Positions 37,256-51,000 of a stretch of DNA of 64,000 bases are shown piece after piece. This stretch comes from Lottia gigantea (lineage: Eukaryota > Mollusca > Gastropoda > Lottiidae). The notes beneath the pieces were generated by a model. The model made no database searches, was not told the DNA's origin, and worked only from the letters and a program-made list of their open reading frames with translations. Both the position numbers and the translations under genes were made by a program. Every line of letters begins with the position of its first letter. Position 1 is the first letter of the stretch. The DNA is taken from assembly GCF_000327385.1 (NCBI RefSeq), contig NW_008709919.1:1617921-1681920 (forward strand), read 5' to 3'.

Positions 37256-37854
37256 CTTCAACATCAACAGAGATGTGCTAGAAGAAGAACAATACGTTGG
37301 TTACTTCCGAGGGAGTCTCCTTTACCGTCACGGTAACTATCTTCTACTATATACATATTACGCTGATACCTTACAAAAAACATAGGACTGACCTGGACTT
37401 TTCTACTGTCTCAATAATGATTTGTTCAAAAATCAAATATTAGGCGTATCTGATTTGTTTCCTCGAATTTCTGGAAAATTGTGGTAGGAGGATCCGTAAA
37501 ACATAGGTATGGCCTTATATAATATAAAATTTAACACAAGTAGGCTTAGGCATATCTTGTCTGGAACCACAGCAAGGATATGCAGTATGTGACCAAAAGC
37601 TTTGCGATGTCTGACGACTCTTAATGAAAAGAATGATACATAAATCGGGGGTAAATATCTATTCCTATGCTTTTATTCATCTTTAGAATACAGTTTTTTG
37701 TATTTACAATATATCTAATTTCAATTATACAAATTTCATCATCCTTATTGAGCAATTAATCCTTGATTATCGTCAATTCAAATCCTTAATTAAATTCCTC
37801 AGGAGCACGAACAAATTTTTTCCAAGACTTGAATTGAAAGAATATATTTGCATT

Positions 37855-37973
37855 CAGTGGCGGAGCCAGGTTTACGTTCGAGGGGTGGACGAAATATCTG
37901 AGACTGCCCGAATTTCTAACCTAGTTATGAGATTTTTGCCGCAAAACTTGCTTTCGGGGCTGCTCCGCCACTG
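37855..37973. mobile_element. 119-bp hAT-type MITE with perfect target duplication
   Basis: Termini are CAGTGGCGGAGCCAG and GGGCTGCTCCGCCACTG. TTTGCATT stands directly on both sides (37847-37854 and 37974-37981), the 8-bp duplication expected for hAT transposition. It is non-coding. A diverged relative lies at 1816-1936. Confidence 0.92.
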
Positions 37974-38034
37974 TTTGCATTATAGCGCATTAGAAGAAAG
38001 CTGCAGACGGTTGGCCTCCAGGAAACTTATAAGA

Positions 38035-38290
38035 TAGTGGACCACAGCCATATACGCCCACCACGGCATGCGGTTGGTAAATATTCAAGATTTTTTGGTA
38101 GTGGCAATAACTGCTTCTAACGATCAAAAATAGCTTAAATTCGAACTTGATCTTCGTTTTATGAATATGTATACACATACCGAATTTCATTTGATTCCAT
38201 CAAAAAATCTAGTTTTTAGGGCGTTTACAAGCAAATGTTGACGGACGGACAGGGGTGCCGACAATATACGTCCACATAGATAGATGTGGA
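38035..38290. mobile_element. Dispersed repeat with 'gacggacggacag' end
   Basis: 'accacagccatatacgccca', 'ggcatgcggttggtaaatat', 'tcgaacttgatcttcgtttt' and 'gacggacggacaggggtgcc' recur in the same order at 57395-57655. Sequences of this style look to me like non-coding repeats of bivalve genomes; the class is not known to me. Confidence 0.7.
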
Positions 38291-38499
38291 CGTATACAAA
38301 AGCATGACAAGCCAACCACATGCTCCAGGCAGACCACATGCTCCAGGCCTTCTATCGCCCTATTTTGTTAATGCATTTTTCATCTCTTTGATTAGCTACG
38401 TTTTTTCAATGGTTCCTTTTCTTGAATAATCTGAAAATATATAATAGCTTTTAATAGTCATTACTAATAATACAAACAATACTCAAACAATTCAAAAAA

Positions 38500-38755
38500 A
38501 CGATGAGTCGCCATTTTAACTTGCAAACGCATATAATTCTAAACACATATGGATTTGAATGGTCAAATATCTACGGTGAACTCTGAACACTATAACTGAT
38601 AAACTTAGTTAAAAATTCCCGTTTCTGAGACTAAAGTATGATTGGTCAACCAATGGCCCACCTGTCCAATATGTGACATGTCTTTGAATTCAGACTGAGA
38701 TTGAGACTAAGGTGTGATTGGTTAAATGGATAGTGACACTGTCCCTTTAATTGTA
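38500..38755 (-). mobile_element. MITE-A copy
   Basis: 'gatgagtcgccattttaact', 'tatggatttgaatggtcaaa', 'gagactaaagtatgattggt' and the end 'gacactgtccctttaa' identify it. Confidence 0.7.
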
Positions 38756-39059
38756 CCTTAACTCTCATGCTAAGTACTCCAAAATACAATTATAAGTCAT
38801 CAGACACTGTCAAAGCTTCAGAACCAAAATTTGTCAGCCATTTTAAGAGTTTCATAACAATTATTTGAACAGATTATTGGTGCAAGGCTTATAATGATAC
38901 TAATGGTACTCAACAATTTTGTCAGATCACGGATGGCAAACAAAGTAACCATCAACAAAACATGAAACATTCTCATCGGATAGAACTTGGTCACTTGGAT
39001 CAGTGGTCATATTTGACCCGAGGCCAAAAGCTTTGGCCCTCTGTCCCATTCTACCTACT

Positions 39060-42000
39060 CTATGTATGTAATCCAATACAAACCTTCTTTAATCGTGCTA
39101 TGAAAGCATCTCTATTTTCATTTTGCTTTCTCCTAACATCAATCACTTTCAAGCGTCTTAATATGATTTTCAATCTCTCCTCAGCTTGTATGACATTTAA
39201 TGGATCTAAGTTATGTTTATTAATCAAGCCAACTAAATATTCTTTGTAGTGATCACTGAAAAACAAGTCATTTGCAAACGTGAGGGAAAGCAAAACACGC
39301 ATTACACAATGGTAGCCATAGTTACCAATAAAAAATGTCCACCAAAAAGTCAAAAGAATACTTCTTTTTTTGGACAAAATCCAAGATGGGGAATCTTCAC
39401 CACGTCAAGCTATTAGGACCTTCAGCTTATACCTGCAATAGTCACCTTTCTTATCGAATCCTAGACCTCAATGATTTTATTGTTCCAGTCAGGGCTGTTG
39501 ATTTGACTATATGCCAGACATGACAGACTTAGAAGCTCAAATGAACGACAGTCAATATCTTCTATTGGACATCAAGTATAGGTTAGTCTTTACACTTCCA
39601 GTTATCTGATTGGTTAAGTTTTTGCGGAATACGGCCTCTTTTGTTTTTTTCAACTGACATACTTACATACAAAGTCCAGCCCATCCTTCTTTTACTTCTT
39701 TTCCACAAGCTTCATCATAATTACTCGAATGACTTCTTTCTTTTTGTTCCATTACTGGACAACCAGAACTACTTTCACTGACTTCTGTATTAAAACTTTT
39801 TGCGTGCATCTACAACATAATTACATAACAAAGCCGTAAAGCTCAACCATTAGGTAAAGAATTTAGTACAAATTAGGTACATATCATGATTAGCAACTAG
39901 AGATGCTTGGAGAAGTGGGGTTTTTTATTTCTTTCCACCAAAATCTGATGAAGAAAAAATTGAAACAGGTAGAATGCAATATGTATTGGATTTCCAGATC
40001 GCTTTTATTTTGTTTATGAAATGTGGGCATGGTATTTCACTGGCCTCTTTTATTGAGAGCTTTCTTAACTGAGTAAAAATCAAGTTTGAGGTCATTATCT
40101 GACTTATATACCACTTCCAAATTAAATAATTGGTAAATATATAGAAGGATCAAACAATATTATCTCCCATGTGATGAGTTAAGGAGTTCCAGAAATATTC
40201 AGAAATATTTGGAACATCTAATTCTACATTCAAAAAATGAAAACTCTTTTTTTTTTTAATTTACCTGAAGCAATTCTTGAAGTGTAGAAGGCTCTTCATC
40301 ACGTAAAAAGAAGAAACAATCTCTAGGATGATGGCAATGTAATCCTTTACCTACACATTCTAAAGGACAGGTCTGGAAAAAATACTTAGGTGAATTATTC
40401 ACAGTTACTTAGTCACAAGGTGAATTTACGCGAATTTAACTTGGTCACAAGGTGAATTATTCATAGAAATTTGTCACAGACTAAATTAGTCACAGTAAAT
40501 AGGTCACAAGGTAACTTATTCAGAGTAAATAGGTCACAAGGTAATTTATTCATATTTCATTGGTCACAAGGTTAAGTAATTCACAGTTAATTGGTCACAA
40601 GGTTAAGTAATTCACAGTTAGTTGGTCACAAGGTAAATTAGTCATAGTAAATTGGTCACAAGGTAAATTAGTCATAAGGTAATTTATCCTGTGACCAATT
40701 AACTGTGAATAAATTACAAGATTTCCAATTTACTGTGACCAATTAAATTAATCAAGTTAATTGGCCACAAGTAAATTGGTCAAATGGACTTGGTCATAAG
40801 GTAAATTAGTATCAGTGACTTAGTCATAAGGTAATTAGTCACAGTTGATTGATCACATGGTAATTTATTCAGAGTTAATCAGTCACAAGGTAAATTAGTC
40901 ACAAGGTAAACTATTTTGTGACCAATTTACCATGAATAAATTACCTTGTTTCCAATCTACTGTGACCAATTAAATTAGACAAGATAATTGGTCACAAGTA
41001 AATTGGTCACATGGTAAATTAGTCACAGTGACATGGTCACAAGGTAAATTAGTCACAGTGACATGGTCACAAGTTAAATTAGTCACAGTGACTTGGTCAC
41101 AAGTTAAATTAGTCACAGTGACATGGTCACAAGGTAAATTAGTCACAGTGACTTGGTCACAAGGTAAATTAGTGGTAGTTACTTGATTTTTAATTAAAAA
41201 ATGCACTTATAGCTAACATCACTATGAAAACAATACATACATTTTCATGGTAAAATGGCTGACAACACCCACTACAAAATTCATGACTACACTCTGGACA
41301 AGTAAAATGCATACATCCACCTTTTGATAACGAATATCTCATTTTACAGCTCGGACAATCTTAAACAAAACATAAAACAACAAATTTAAATATGTAAAAT
41401 TTAATAAATCCTATTATTCAGCTCGTAAAGCAAATACTTAGAGGACCATGTACCTTTAAGATGACTTCATATAAGAGATATCCAACTGGCCTGAAAGGGA
41501 TTGGTGTGCCATTTTTTTTTTTTGTATTCTTTAGGGGTACTAGAAATGTACGAAAATTGCATAATTCCTTCAAAAATATCTCAAACTAAGAATTTCTTTT
41601 TCTATTTCTATACATGTCTTTTCTGTATATGGCAGTGTTCCACATGGATTTGAAGGCTCTAATTTCGACGGTGAGCTGTGAACACTACTACTGATTGGCA
41701 TAGCTAAAAAATTTCTGTTTCTGAGACTATGATTGGTAAAAAAAATGGCACACATATCCCTTTAAAATTAGATACAATATCATATCTTTTTTGTCTTCTG
41801 ATATATTAAGTCTACACTGTAATCTAAATAGATTTCTATCAATGTCTGTCCCAATGATGTTGTTTTTAACCAATCAATGCACGTTATGTCAAACTTAAAT
41901 CTTGGGGAAAGAAAAAGAATTGTGGGTTAGTCTAACCAAAAATTAGGTTTCAATATGCCATGTCATATGCCATTCACTTTGATAGCAGGGTATGTGACAC

Positions 42001-45000
42001 ATTATCTTTTGCCATGCAGTTCAGGACTTACCAATGCCATTTTCCTTGAGATGATTGGCTAAACCAAATGCCTGATTGTTGGGGTCATTGTCGTATTTCC
42101 ATTGTTCAAATTCTTCACAAGTTATATTTTCATGCTGTATTTCCCACTGCAATATAGGATTTGCAAAAAGAAAGCATAATTAATACACATTAAACAAATT
42201 TTGTGGCTGATTTTTTGGGTAGTAGGATTGCACCAATCTTTATTATTTCCATAATTTCATGCATAATCTTAAATAAATTTACAATGTCGGACTTAAGTGA
42301 TGGTAATAATTTCATTCTTATTCTACCCGTATTCAAGCTATAACAAACTTCGTATTTATACCTTGACAGCAATTGTCATCATTCTTGTATCATGGAATTG
42401 CAGTGATTTGATTGGATTGTAGGCCAACGAACACAACCAATCAGAGTCCTTATCAGAAAGGCTGTGACCATTTTTATTCACAGATTTTCTGGCTGTATTT
42501 GCAATCAAATAAAATCTCTTAATCTACAAATTTCCATGATACAAGAATAGTGACTATTGCAGTCAAGTAGGAAGTTCGTAATAGCTTGATATTGTAAAGA
42601 TGAGTTTCATCAAATGGCTGCATTCGGTGATACAAGAATAGTGACTATTGCAGTCAAGTAGGAAGTTCTTGTTCTACCTCACATGTAGTCAAGGTATAAG
42701 TAGGAAGTTTGTAATAGCTTGATATTGTAAAGATGAGTTTCATCAAATGGCTGCATTCGGTGATACAAGAATAGTGACTATTGCAGTCAAGTAGGAAGTT
42801 CGTAATAGCTTGATATTGTAAAGATGAGTTTCATCAAATGGCTGCATTCGGTGATACAAGAATAGTGACTATTGCAGTCAAGTAGGAAGTTCTTGTTCTA
42901 CCTCACATGTAGTCAAGGTATAAGTAGGAAGTTTGTAATAGCTTGATATTGTAAAGATGAGTTTCATCAAATGGCTGCATTCGGTGATACAAGAATAGTG
43001 ACTATTGCAGTCAAGTAGGAAGTTCTTGTTCTACCTCACATGTAGTCAAGGTATAAGTAGGAAGTTTGTAATAGCTTGATATTGTAAAGATGAGTTTCAT
43101 CAAATGGCTGCATTCGGTGATACAAGAATAGTGACTATTGCAGTCAAGTAGGAAGTTCTTGTTCTACCTCACATGTAGTCAAGGTATAAGTAGGAAGTTT
43201 GTAATAGCTTGATATTGTAAAGATGAGTTTCATCAAATGGCTGCATTCGGTGATACAAGAATAGTGACTATTGCAGTCAAGTAGGAAGTTCGTAATAGCT
43301 TGATATTGTAAAGATGAGTTTCATCAAATGGCTGCATTCGGTGATACAAGAATAGTGACTATTGCAGTCAAGTAGGAAGTTCTTGTTCTACCTCACATGT
43401 AGTCAAGGTATAAGTAGGAAGTTTGTAATAGCTTGATATTGTAAAGATGAGTTTCATCAAATGGCTGCATTAGGTGATACAAGAATAGTGACTATTGCAG
43501 TCAAGTAGGAAGTTCTTGTTCTACCTAACATGTAGTCAAGGTTACATGAGAATTTGGAGACTAACCGTCTGAGAGCAAAATTCTATAATTGCCAGTGTGC
43601 TATACAAAAAAAAATGGAGACGTAAAGAAATGTGGCAAAATGGCTTTTCTTACCTCTTTCTTGCATCGAAAGCAAGTTTTCTTGTAACAGTTTGGACAAG
43701 TCATACACAGCTGGTTCCCTTGATAGATGAATCCTGTTTCACACTATTTAAAACAAAAAATTTAATATAAATAACAGATTCGCTTTTTTCGAGGGTTGAT
43801 TTAAGTCCTAAATCTTCAGAAGTACTAGAAATAATGATAATCGTATAATTTCTTTAAAAATAACACTAACTAGAAATTATGTATTTCTATAGGTCTTTCT
43901 ATAATTGGCGGAATATCAAGAAAAGACGAATCATCTTTTTAACATTTGGCTTTGAGACTAACATTCGATTGGTCAGCGGAAGAAACTGAGGTCTCTAATG
44001 TATTCACAAATTTTTTTTGAGGCGTTTTTCTAAAGTCTAGGGCAATAACTCAAAAACCGTTCAGCGAAAGATCATCAAGTTTGAACTTGCCCAAGAGATG
44101 AACCCAAATCAGAATATTGCTTAGCATAAATTTTCATATTGATCAAATTTTAGAAGGTTTTTATTTTGATGACTTCTCTTCAAGAAAATAACTGACAATT
44201 ATAAAAGTTTTTACTTTTTATACTTACGTGAGCACACCAACGAAAATTAGCATCTTGTTGTATACTCCACAGATTTGCTTTTTTATCAAATAAATCTTGT
44301 GTAGGCTCATCACAATAATTTCTAATCTGAAATCACACATAGCATTCGATCACACAAGGCATTCAGTAGTCCGAAACATCTGCCTCTATTCCAGCCTCTG
44401 ATGGATATTTTGACAGTTGTCAGCTGGAGTAGAATAGAAAAAGACCCTGCTAAAAAGGGGATTTTCCACACCTCCAAACCTGCATTTTCTCTAGCATAAT
44501 ATTGAATTACCTCTAAGATGATTGTAAATTAGTGTTGGGCATCACTTTAGTTTTGTTAGTATCACATGACTCTGTGACCTTTGGTTGCGCACACAGTTTT
44601 AAATGGCAGATGCTAGATCAATTTTACAAAATAAAACTTTAATGCAACCGGAGACATGACATAAATAGTGTAGAGAGACAATGATGGTATGACTAAACTA
44701 CAAAAATATTCATCTTTCCAAATACACCTGGATTTTGCAGATATACGAGGTAATTAAATAGATTTAAAAACTCTGCAACATAGTGTTGGAATAGATAAAT
44801 CAACCATTGATAATGTTAAAACAACATAGTGATGGAATAGATAAATCAACCATTGATAGTGTTAAAACAACATAGTGTTGGAATAGATAAATCAACCATT
44901 GATAGTGTTAAAACAACATAGTGTTGGAATAGATAAATCAACCATTGATAGTGTTAAAACAACATAGTGTTGGGATAGATAAATCAACCATTCACAGTGT

Positions 45001-48000
45001 TAAAACAACATAGTGTTAGAATAGATAAATCAACCATTGACAGTGTTAAAACAAAATAGTGTTGGAATAGATAAATCAACCATTGATAATGTTAAAACAA
45101 CATAGTGTTGGAATAGATAAATCAACCATTGATAGTGTTAAAACAACATAGTGTTGGAATAGATAAATCAACCATTGATAGTGTTAAAACAACAAAGTGT
45201 TGGAATAGATAAATCAACCATTGATAGTGTTAAAACAACATAGTGTTGGAATAGATAAATCAACCATTGATAGTGTTAAAACAACATAGTGTTGGAATAG
45301 ATAAATCAACCACTGATAGTGTTAAAACAACATAGTGTTGGAATAGATAAATCAACCATTGATAGTGTTAAAACAACAAAGTGTTGGAATAGATAAATCA
45401 ACCATTGATAGTGTTAAAACAACATAGTGTTGGAATAGATAAATCAACCATTGATAATGTTAAAACAACATAGTGTTGGAATAGATAAATCAACCATTGA
45501 TAGTGTTAAAACAACATAGTGTTGGAATAGATAAATCAACCATTGATAATGTTAAAACAACATAGTGTTGGAATAGATAAATCAACCATTGATAGTGTTA
45601 AAACAACATAGTGTTGGGATAGATAAATCAACCATTCACAGTGTTAAAACAACATAGTGTTGGAATAGATAAATCAACCATTGATAGTGTTAAAACAACA
45701 TAGTGTTGGGATAGATAAATCAACCATTCACAGTGTTAAAACAACATAGTGTTAGAATAGATAAATCAACCATTGATAGTGTTAAAACAAAATAGTGTTG
45801 GAATAGATAAATCAACCATTGATAGTGTTAAAACAACATAGTGTTGGAATAGATAAATCAACCATTGATAGTGTTAAAACAACATAGTGTTGGAATAGAT
45901 AAATCAACCATTGATAGTGTTAAAACAACATAGTGTTGGAATAGATAAATCAACCATTGATAGTGTTAAAACAACATAGTGTTGGAATAGATAAATCAAC
46001 CATTGATAGTGTTAAAACAACATAGTGTTGGAATAGATAAATCAACCACTGATAGTGTTAAAACAACATAGTGTTGGAATAGATAAATCAACCATTGATA
46101 GTGTTAAAACAACAAAGTGTTGGAATAGATAAATCAACCATTGATAGTGTTAAAACAACATAGTGTTGGAATAGATAAATCAACCACTGATAATGTTAAA
46201 ACAACATAGTGTTGGAATAGATAAATCAACCATTGATAGTGTTAAAACAACATAGTGTTGGAATAGATAAATCAACCATTGATAATGTTAAAACAACATA
46301 GTGTTGGAATAGATAAATCAACCATTGATAGTGTTAAAACAACATAGTGTTGGGATAGATAAATCAACCATTCACAGTGTTAAAACAACATAGTGTTGGA
46401 ATAGATAAATCAACCATTGATAGTGTTAAAACAACATAGTGTTGGGATAGATAAATCAACCATTCACAGTGTTAAAACAACATAGTGTTAGAATAGATAA
46501 ATCAACCATTGATAGTGTTAAAACAGTATAGAATACAACAATGCCATTTCCTTAGATACTTACCAGGATAGTTAGAAATGCTAAATAATTTTGAGCTGTG
46601 TCATAATCAGCCATATTTGGACGACTACAGACAGGACAACTCCATCTTTTTACATTCATATCTTTAACACAATATTCAAAGTGTTGCTTCATGCATTCAA
46701 TACACAACTTGCACTGGCAAATATTCAAACTTGTTATCTGTTAAATAAAAATTAGAATTCATGAAAACAACAATCGACGAAAATGGAAGTAGATGTGAAA
46801 AAAAGAGTTCCACTACAATCAATTTCATTTAATTTCACTTCTTTTTTGTTTTCTGATATTTTAGCTTTATTTTGAAATCCAGGTTTTGGGGTAAAAAAAA
46901 AATTAAAAACGGAGATTACTAAATGTTAATTAATTTGACGTAGTTTTGGTGTTTGGCATCATAATAGCTCAATATTGTTTGTTGAAATCTTTAGAATATG
47001 TAGAAGACACAATTTTCTACAATAAGGCATTTATTTTACTCAAATCCGTACAGTAGTTTTCTAACATTCTTCAAAAAAACATAACTAACTTTAAAACCTT
47101 ACGTAATATTTTTTAAATATTTTTATATATTTATTTTTAAAAATAAAAGCCTGGATTCTTTTAGTTACAGCTTTCAGATACGTTAAAGGGCACATCTCTC
47201 TGGATTTTGGTGTACAGTTTTCACAAATTTGAGCAAAAAACATTTTCTACCATCAAAAAAAGCGAATGTCCTTTTAAAACTGAATAAAATATTATGAAGG
47301 ATGTTAGATCCCAACACTTATATGTCGCCATTTTATTATGGCCTATCTCCGACGCCACATCATGTCATACAGAAAATGGTTTTCATACATTGAGACAAAT
47401 AGAGAGGTAAACAACCACAAAAACTGAATTAATTTTTAAGAAATTACCTTATTCATTGGAAATTTAGTATAACAGATTTCACATTCTTGCTGAAGGTATC
47501 CTAAAGATGTTTTAAATCCAAGACAATTCCTACATGCTTCAATAACATCTTCTAAAGAACTCATTTCTAAGCATGACTTGCTTAACTCTTCATCAACAAT
47601 CTTAATCACAGTTTCAGCTCTACCCCAACTTTTTAATTTGCCTTCCATGAACACCATTCTTGTCCGTCTCTTGAAATAAAATGAAATGAAGCTTTAGGTC
47701 CTTATGTTCTGCTATAGATTGGGATAATGAAGATGGGATAATGAAGATAGGCAAGGAGTGAAATAAAATGAAATGAAGCTTTAGGTCCTTATGTTCTGCT
47801 ATAGATTAGGATAATGAAGATGGGATAATGAAGATAGGCAAGGAGTGAAATAAAATGAAATGAAGCTTTAGGTCCTTATGTTCTGCTATTGATTAGGATA
47901 ATGAAGATGGGATAATGAAGATAGGCAAGGAGTGAAATAAAATGAAATGAAGCTTTAGGTCCTTATGTTCTGCTATAGATTGGGATAATGAAGATGGGAT

Positions 48001-51000
48001 AATGAAGATAGGCAATGAGTGAAATAAAATGAAATGAAGCTTTAGGTCCTTATGTTCTGCTATAGATTGGGATAATAAAGATGGGATAATGAAGATGGGC
48101 AATGAGCGAAATAAAATGAAAAAAAGTTAATGGTCCTAATGTTCTGCTATTGATTGGGATAATGAAGATGGGATAATGAAGACGAGATAATGAAGATGGG
48201 CAATGAGGAAAATAAAACGAACTAAAATTGATCTCTATCTGCTGTTGAATCAAATATTTACACAGCTGTTCCTCTTTAAAGGGACAAGAGTGCCATTTTT
48301 GAATATATGTAAATAATCTTCAGAAGTACTAGAAACGTTCGAAAATCACATAATTCCTTTAAAAATACTCCAAACTCACTATCTATTTCTATATATGTCT
48401 TTTCTATATATCACAGAGTATCTTAAATTGACAAGTCGTCATTTTAACATTTTAACGCAGATAATTCTGGACACACATGGAGTTGAAGGCTCAACTTTTG
48501 ACTGTGAGCTGTGAACACTATTACTGATTAGCTCAACTAAAAAATTCCAGTTTCTGGGACTAAAGTATGACTGGTCAAAAAAAAGGTCTATATGTCCCTT
48601 TAAATTATACAGGATTTACATACCTCTTTATTTAAATCGGAATTTTTAACAGCATCTTTAAATGTAGGTCTTTCTATAACACTGTTTGATACACTGTTAC
48701 ATATATCTGAGTATTCACTGCCATCCTCATCTTCCCATACCCGATCCATAAATGGTTGAAGTGCAATCTGATTCAGTTTAGTTTCTATTTGTTCAGAATC
48801 ACCATTACACTCTAGTATTGTTTGCAATACATCTTCTCTTGGAATGGTTTCATCAAAATTAAACTGAGTATACTAAAAAATATCACAAATATTTTGATTA
48901 CTGAATGCTCACAGAAATATATATCAGGTGTCTCAAAACAAAACGTCCCAACTTCGGTAAAGGTAAGTTGCCTTGATATTGCATTTTTTGACAGGCTATT
49001 TTGTTCCGGGCAGTACTTGTACAATTTTTATTCGATGACATCCGTATTCTTAGAGATGGACAAGGACATCTTGAAGTATATCTATGAGAATTTTGAAAGA
49101 GATCAGTTAACTAACAGCTCAGATACTACCTGTCGAACTTAGGGACACCCGTTATATATGTGTGTATGAATATGATCTGTGGCTTTGACAATTTTGCATA
49201 CCTTTTGGAGAATCCAGATAGCTAAAATTGTTTATTTGGTGCCCTATACACCAATAGGCTGACCACTCTGCTGGTGAATAAGACTACTCTCAATGTCTTC
49301 TGCTTATTAGCTTTAAGCTCTAGAGTCAAATGGCAGTATTGAAATTGAATTCAACTAAATATCAAAAATTACTTTCTGAACACCTGGTGCAACTCTCCGA
49401 TTGAGTTTATAAACTCTGCATCCCTTTTGGTGAGTCCACATAAAATATGCACTAGATTTGATCTAGTCCAAAGACTTTATTGAATTTGAGCTGTACCAAA
49501 CACAAACAAAAATAGCAAGGTGGCTGTTGCCAAGAATGTAGGACATCTTACCATCCCAGAACACCTAATGTCAATCTTTGATGCAGATCGTCAACTCAAT
49601 AAAAATTCTTACCAGAAGTTTTCTGTGTGTAATACACTCCTGAACTGCATCATCTATATTCCCTTTACATTTCTTTAAGGCATCTTTCACTTCTGGTATG
49701 GACAATTCACCAACTGTATTATGGACCAGATTTGTGGTTCTACGCCTAATCTTATCGAATACACTGTCAATGTACTCTTGCCAGTTTTGATCTAACCATT
49801 CAATGACTTGTAAACTGTCATCCTCTAATTGTGCTAGTGCAACTTCCACTTCTTCAATATCATAACCACGTTGGTCTGCTAACTGAAGAAAAAAAATTCT
49901 GACAAATATTGAAATTTCAGCAACCTTTGTCAAGGTAAGACTTCATGTAACAATGGTCAAGGAAAGACTCCAACCAACCTTTGTCAAGGAAAGACTCAAG
50001 CTTTGACAAGGAAAGACTCAACACAATAATGGTCAAGAAAAGATTCCATGCAACCTTTACTCAAGGGCGAAAGAGTACGTGCAACCTTTGTCAAAGAAAT
50101 ACTTCAAGCAACCTGTGTCAAGGAAAGACTCCACACCACCTTTGTCAAGGAACGACTCCAAGCAACTTTTGTCAAGGAAAGACTCCAACCCACTATGTAG
50201 AGGGAGATGCCAGCTTTGACAAGGAAAGACTCAAAGCAACAATGGTCAAGAAAAGATTCCATGCAACCTTTGTCAATTTAAGACTCCAGGGCGAAAGTCT
50301 ACATGCAATCTTTGTCAAGGAAAGACTTCAAGCAACCTGTGTCAAAGTAAAAAACTTTATGTCAACGCTTCATCAAGGAAAGACTTCACCCCCACATATG
50401 TCAAGGAAAGATTACACCCCACCTTTGTCAAGAAAAGACTTCAGCCCACCTATGTGAAGGAAAGGCTTCACCCCACCTATGTCAAGGAAAGACTTCATCT
50501 CACCTATGTCAAGAAAAGATTTCACCCCATCTATGTCAAGTAAAGACTTCACCTCACCTATGTCAACAAGGAAAGACTTCACCCCACCTATGTCAAGGAA
50601 AGACTTCACCTCACCTATGTCAAGGAAAGACTTCACCTCACATATGTCAAGGAAAGACTTCACCTCACATATGTCAAGGAAAGACTTCACCTCACCTATG
50701 TCAAGGAAAGACTTCACCCCACCTATGTCAACAAGGAAAGACTTCACCTCACCTATGTCAAGGAAAGACTTCACCTCACATATGTCAAGGAAAGACTTCA
50801 CCTCACATATGTCAAGGAAAGACTTCACCTCAACTATGTCAAGGAAAGACTTCACCCCAGCTATGTCAAGGAAAGACTTCACCCACCTATGTCAAGAAAA
50901 GACTTTACACCACATAATGTCAAGAAAAGACTTCACACCACATATGTCAAGGAAAGATTACACCCTACCTATGTCAAAGAAAGACTTCACCCACCTATGT

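Larger units (their letters stand above)
35587..39059. other. Intergenic region between convergent genes
   Basis: The GPR158-like gene (plus) and RNF31 (minus) end toward each other here. A variant signal ATTAAA at 35891-35896 could serve the plus gene. Contents are a repeat fragment near 36530-36760, a G run (37121-37145), an assembly gap, a hAT MITE, a bivalve-type repeat and a MITE-A copy. I found no additional gene; the frame across the gap at 37200-37385 is not convincing. Confidence 0.5.

Noticed and set aside
37115-37385. Open frames crossing the assembly gap
   Set aside because: They include a G run and 50 N; the text after the gap has no splice sites or family match.
40970-41206. 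Minus open frame with [10 protein letters not shown] repeats
   Set aside because: Tandem array read as protein; no homology and no exon context.
44775-46527. CRISPR-like array of 46-bp direct repeats
   Set aside because: The repeats are contiguous with no unique spacers and lie in an intron of an animal gene.
47893-48253. Minus open frames with [14 protein letters not shown] repeats
   Set aside because: They come from the 87-bp SINE-tail array.
50412-50882. 156-codon open frame on minus with SFLDIGEVK repeats
   Set aside because: Opposite strand of the same array; no splice sites join it to RNF31.
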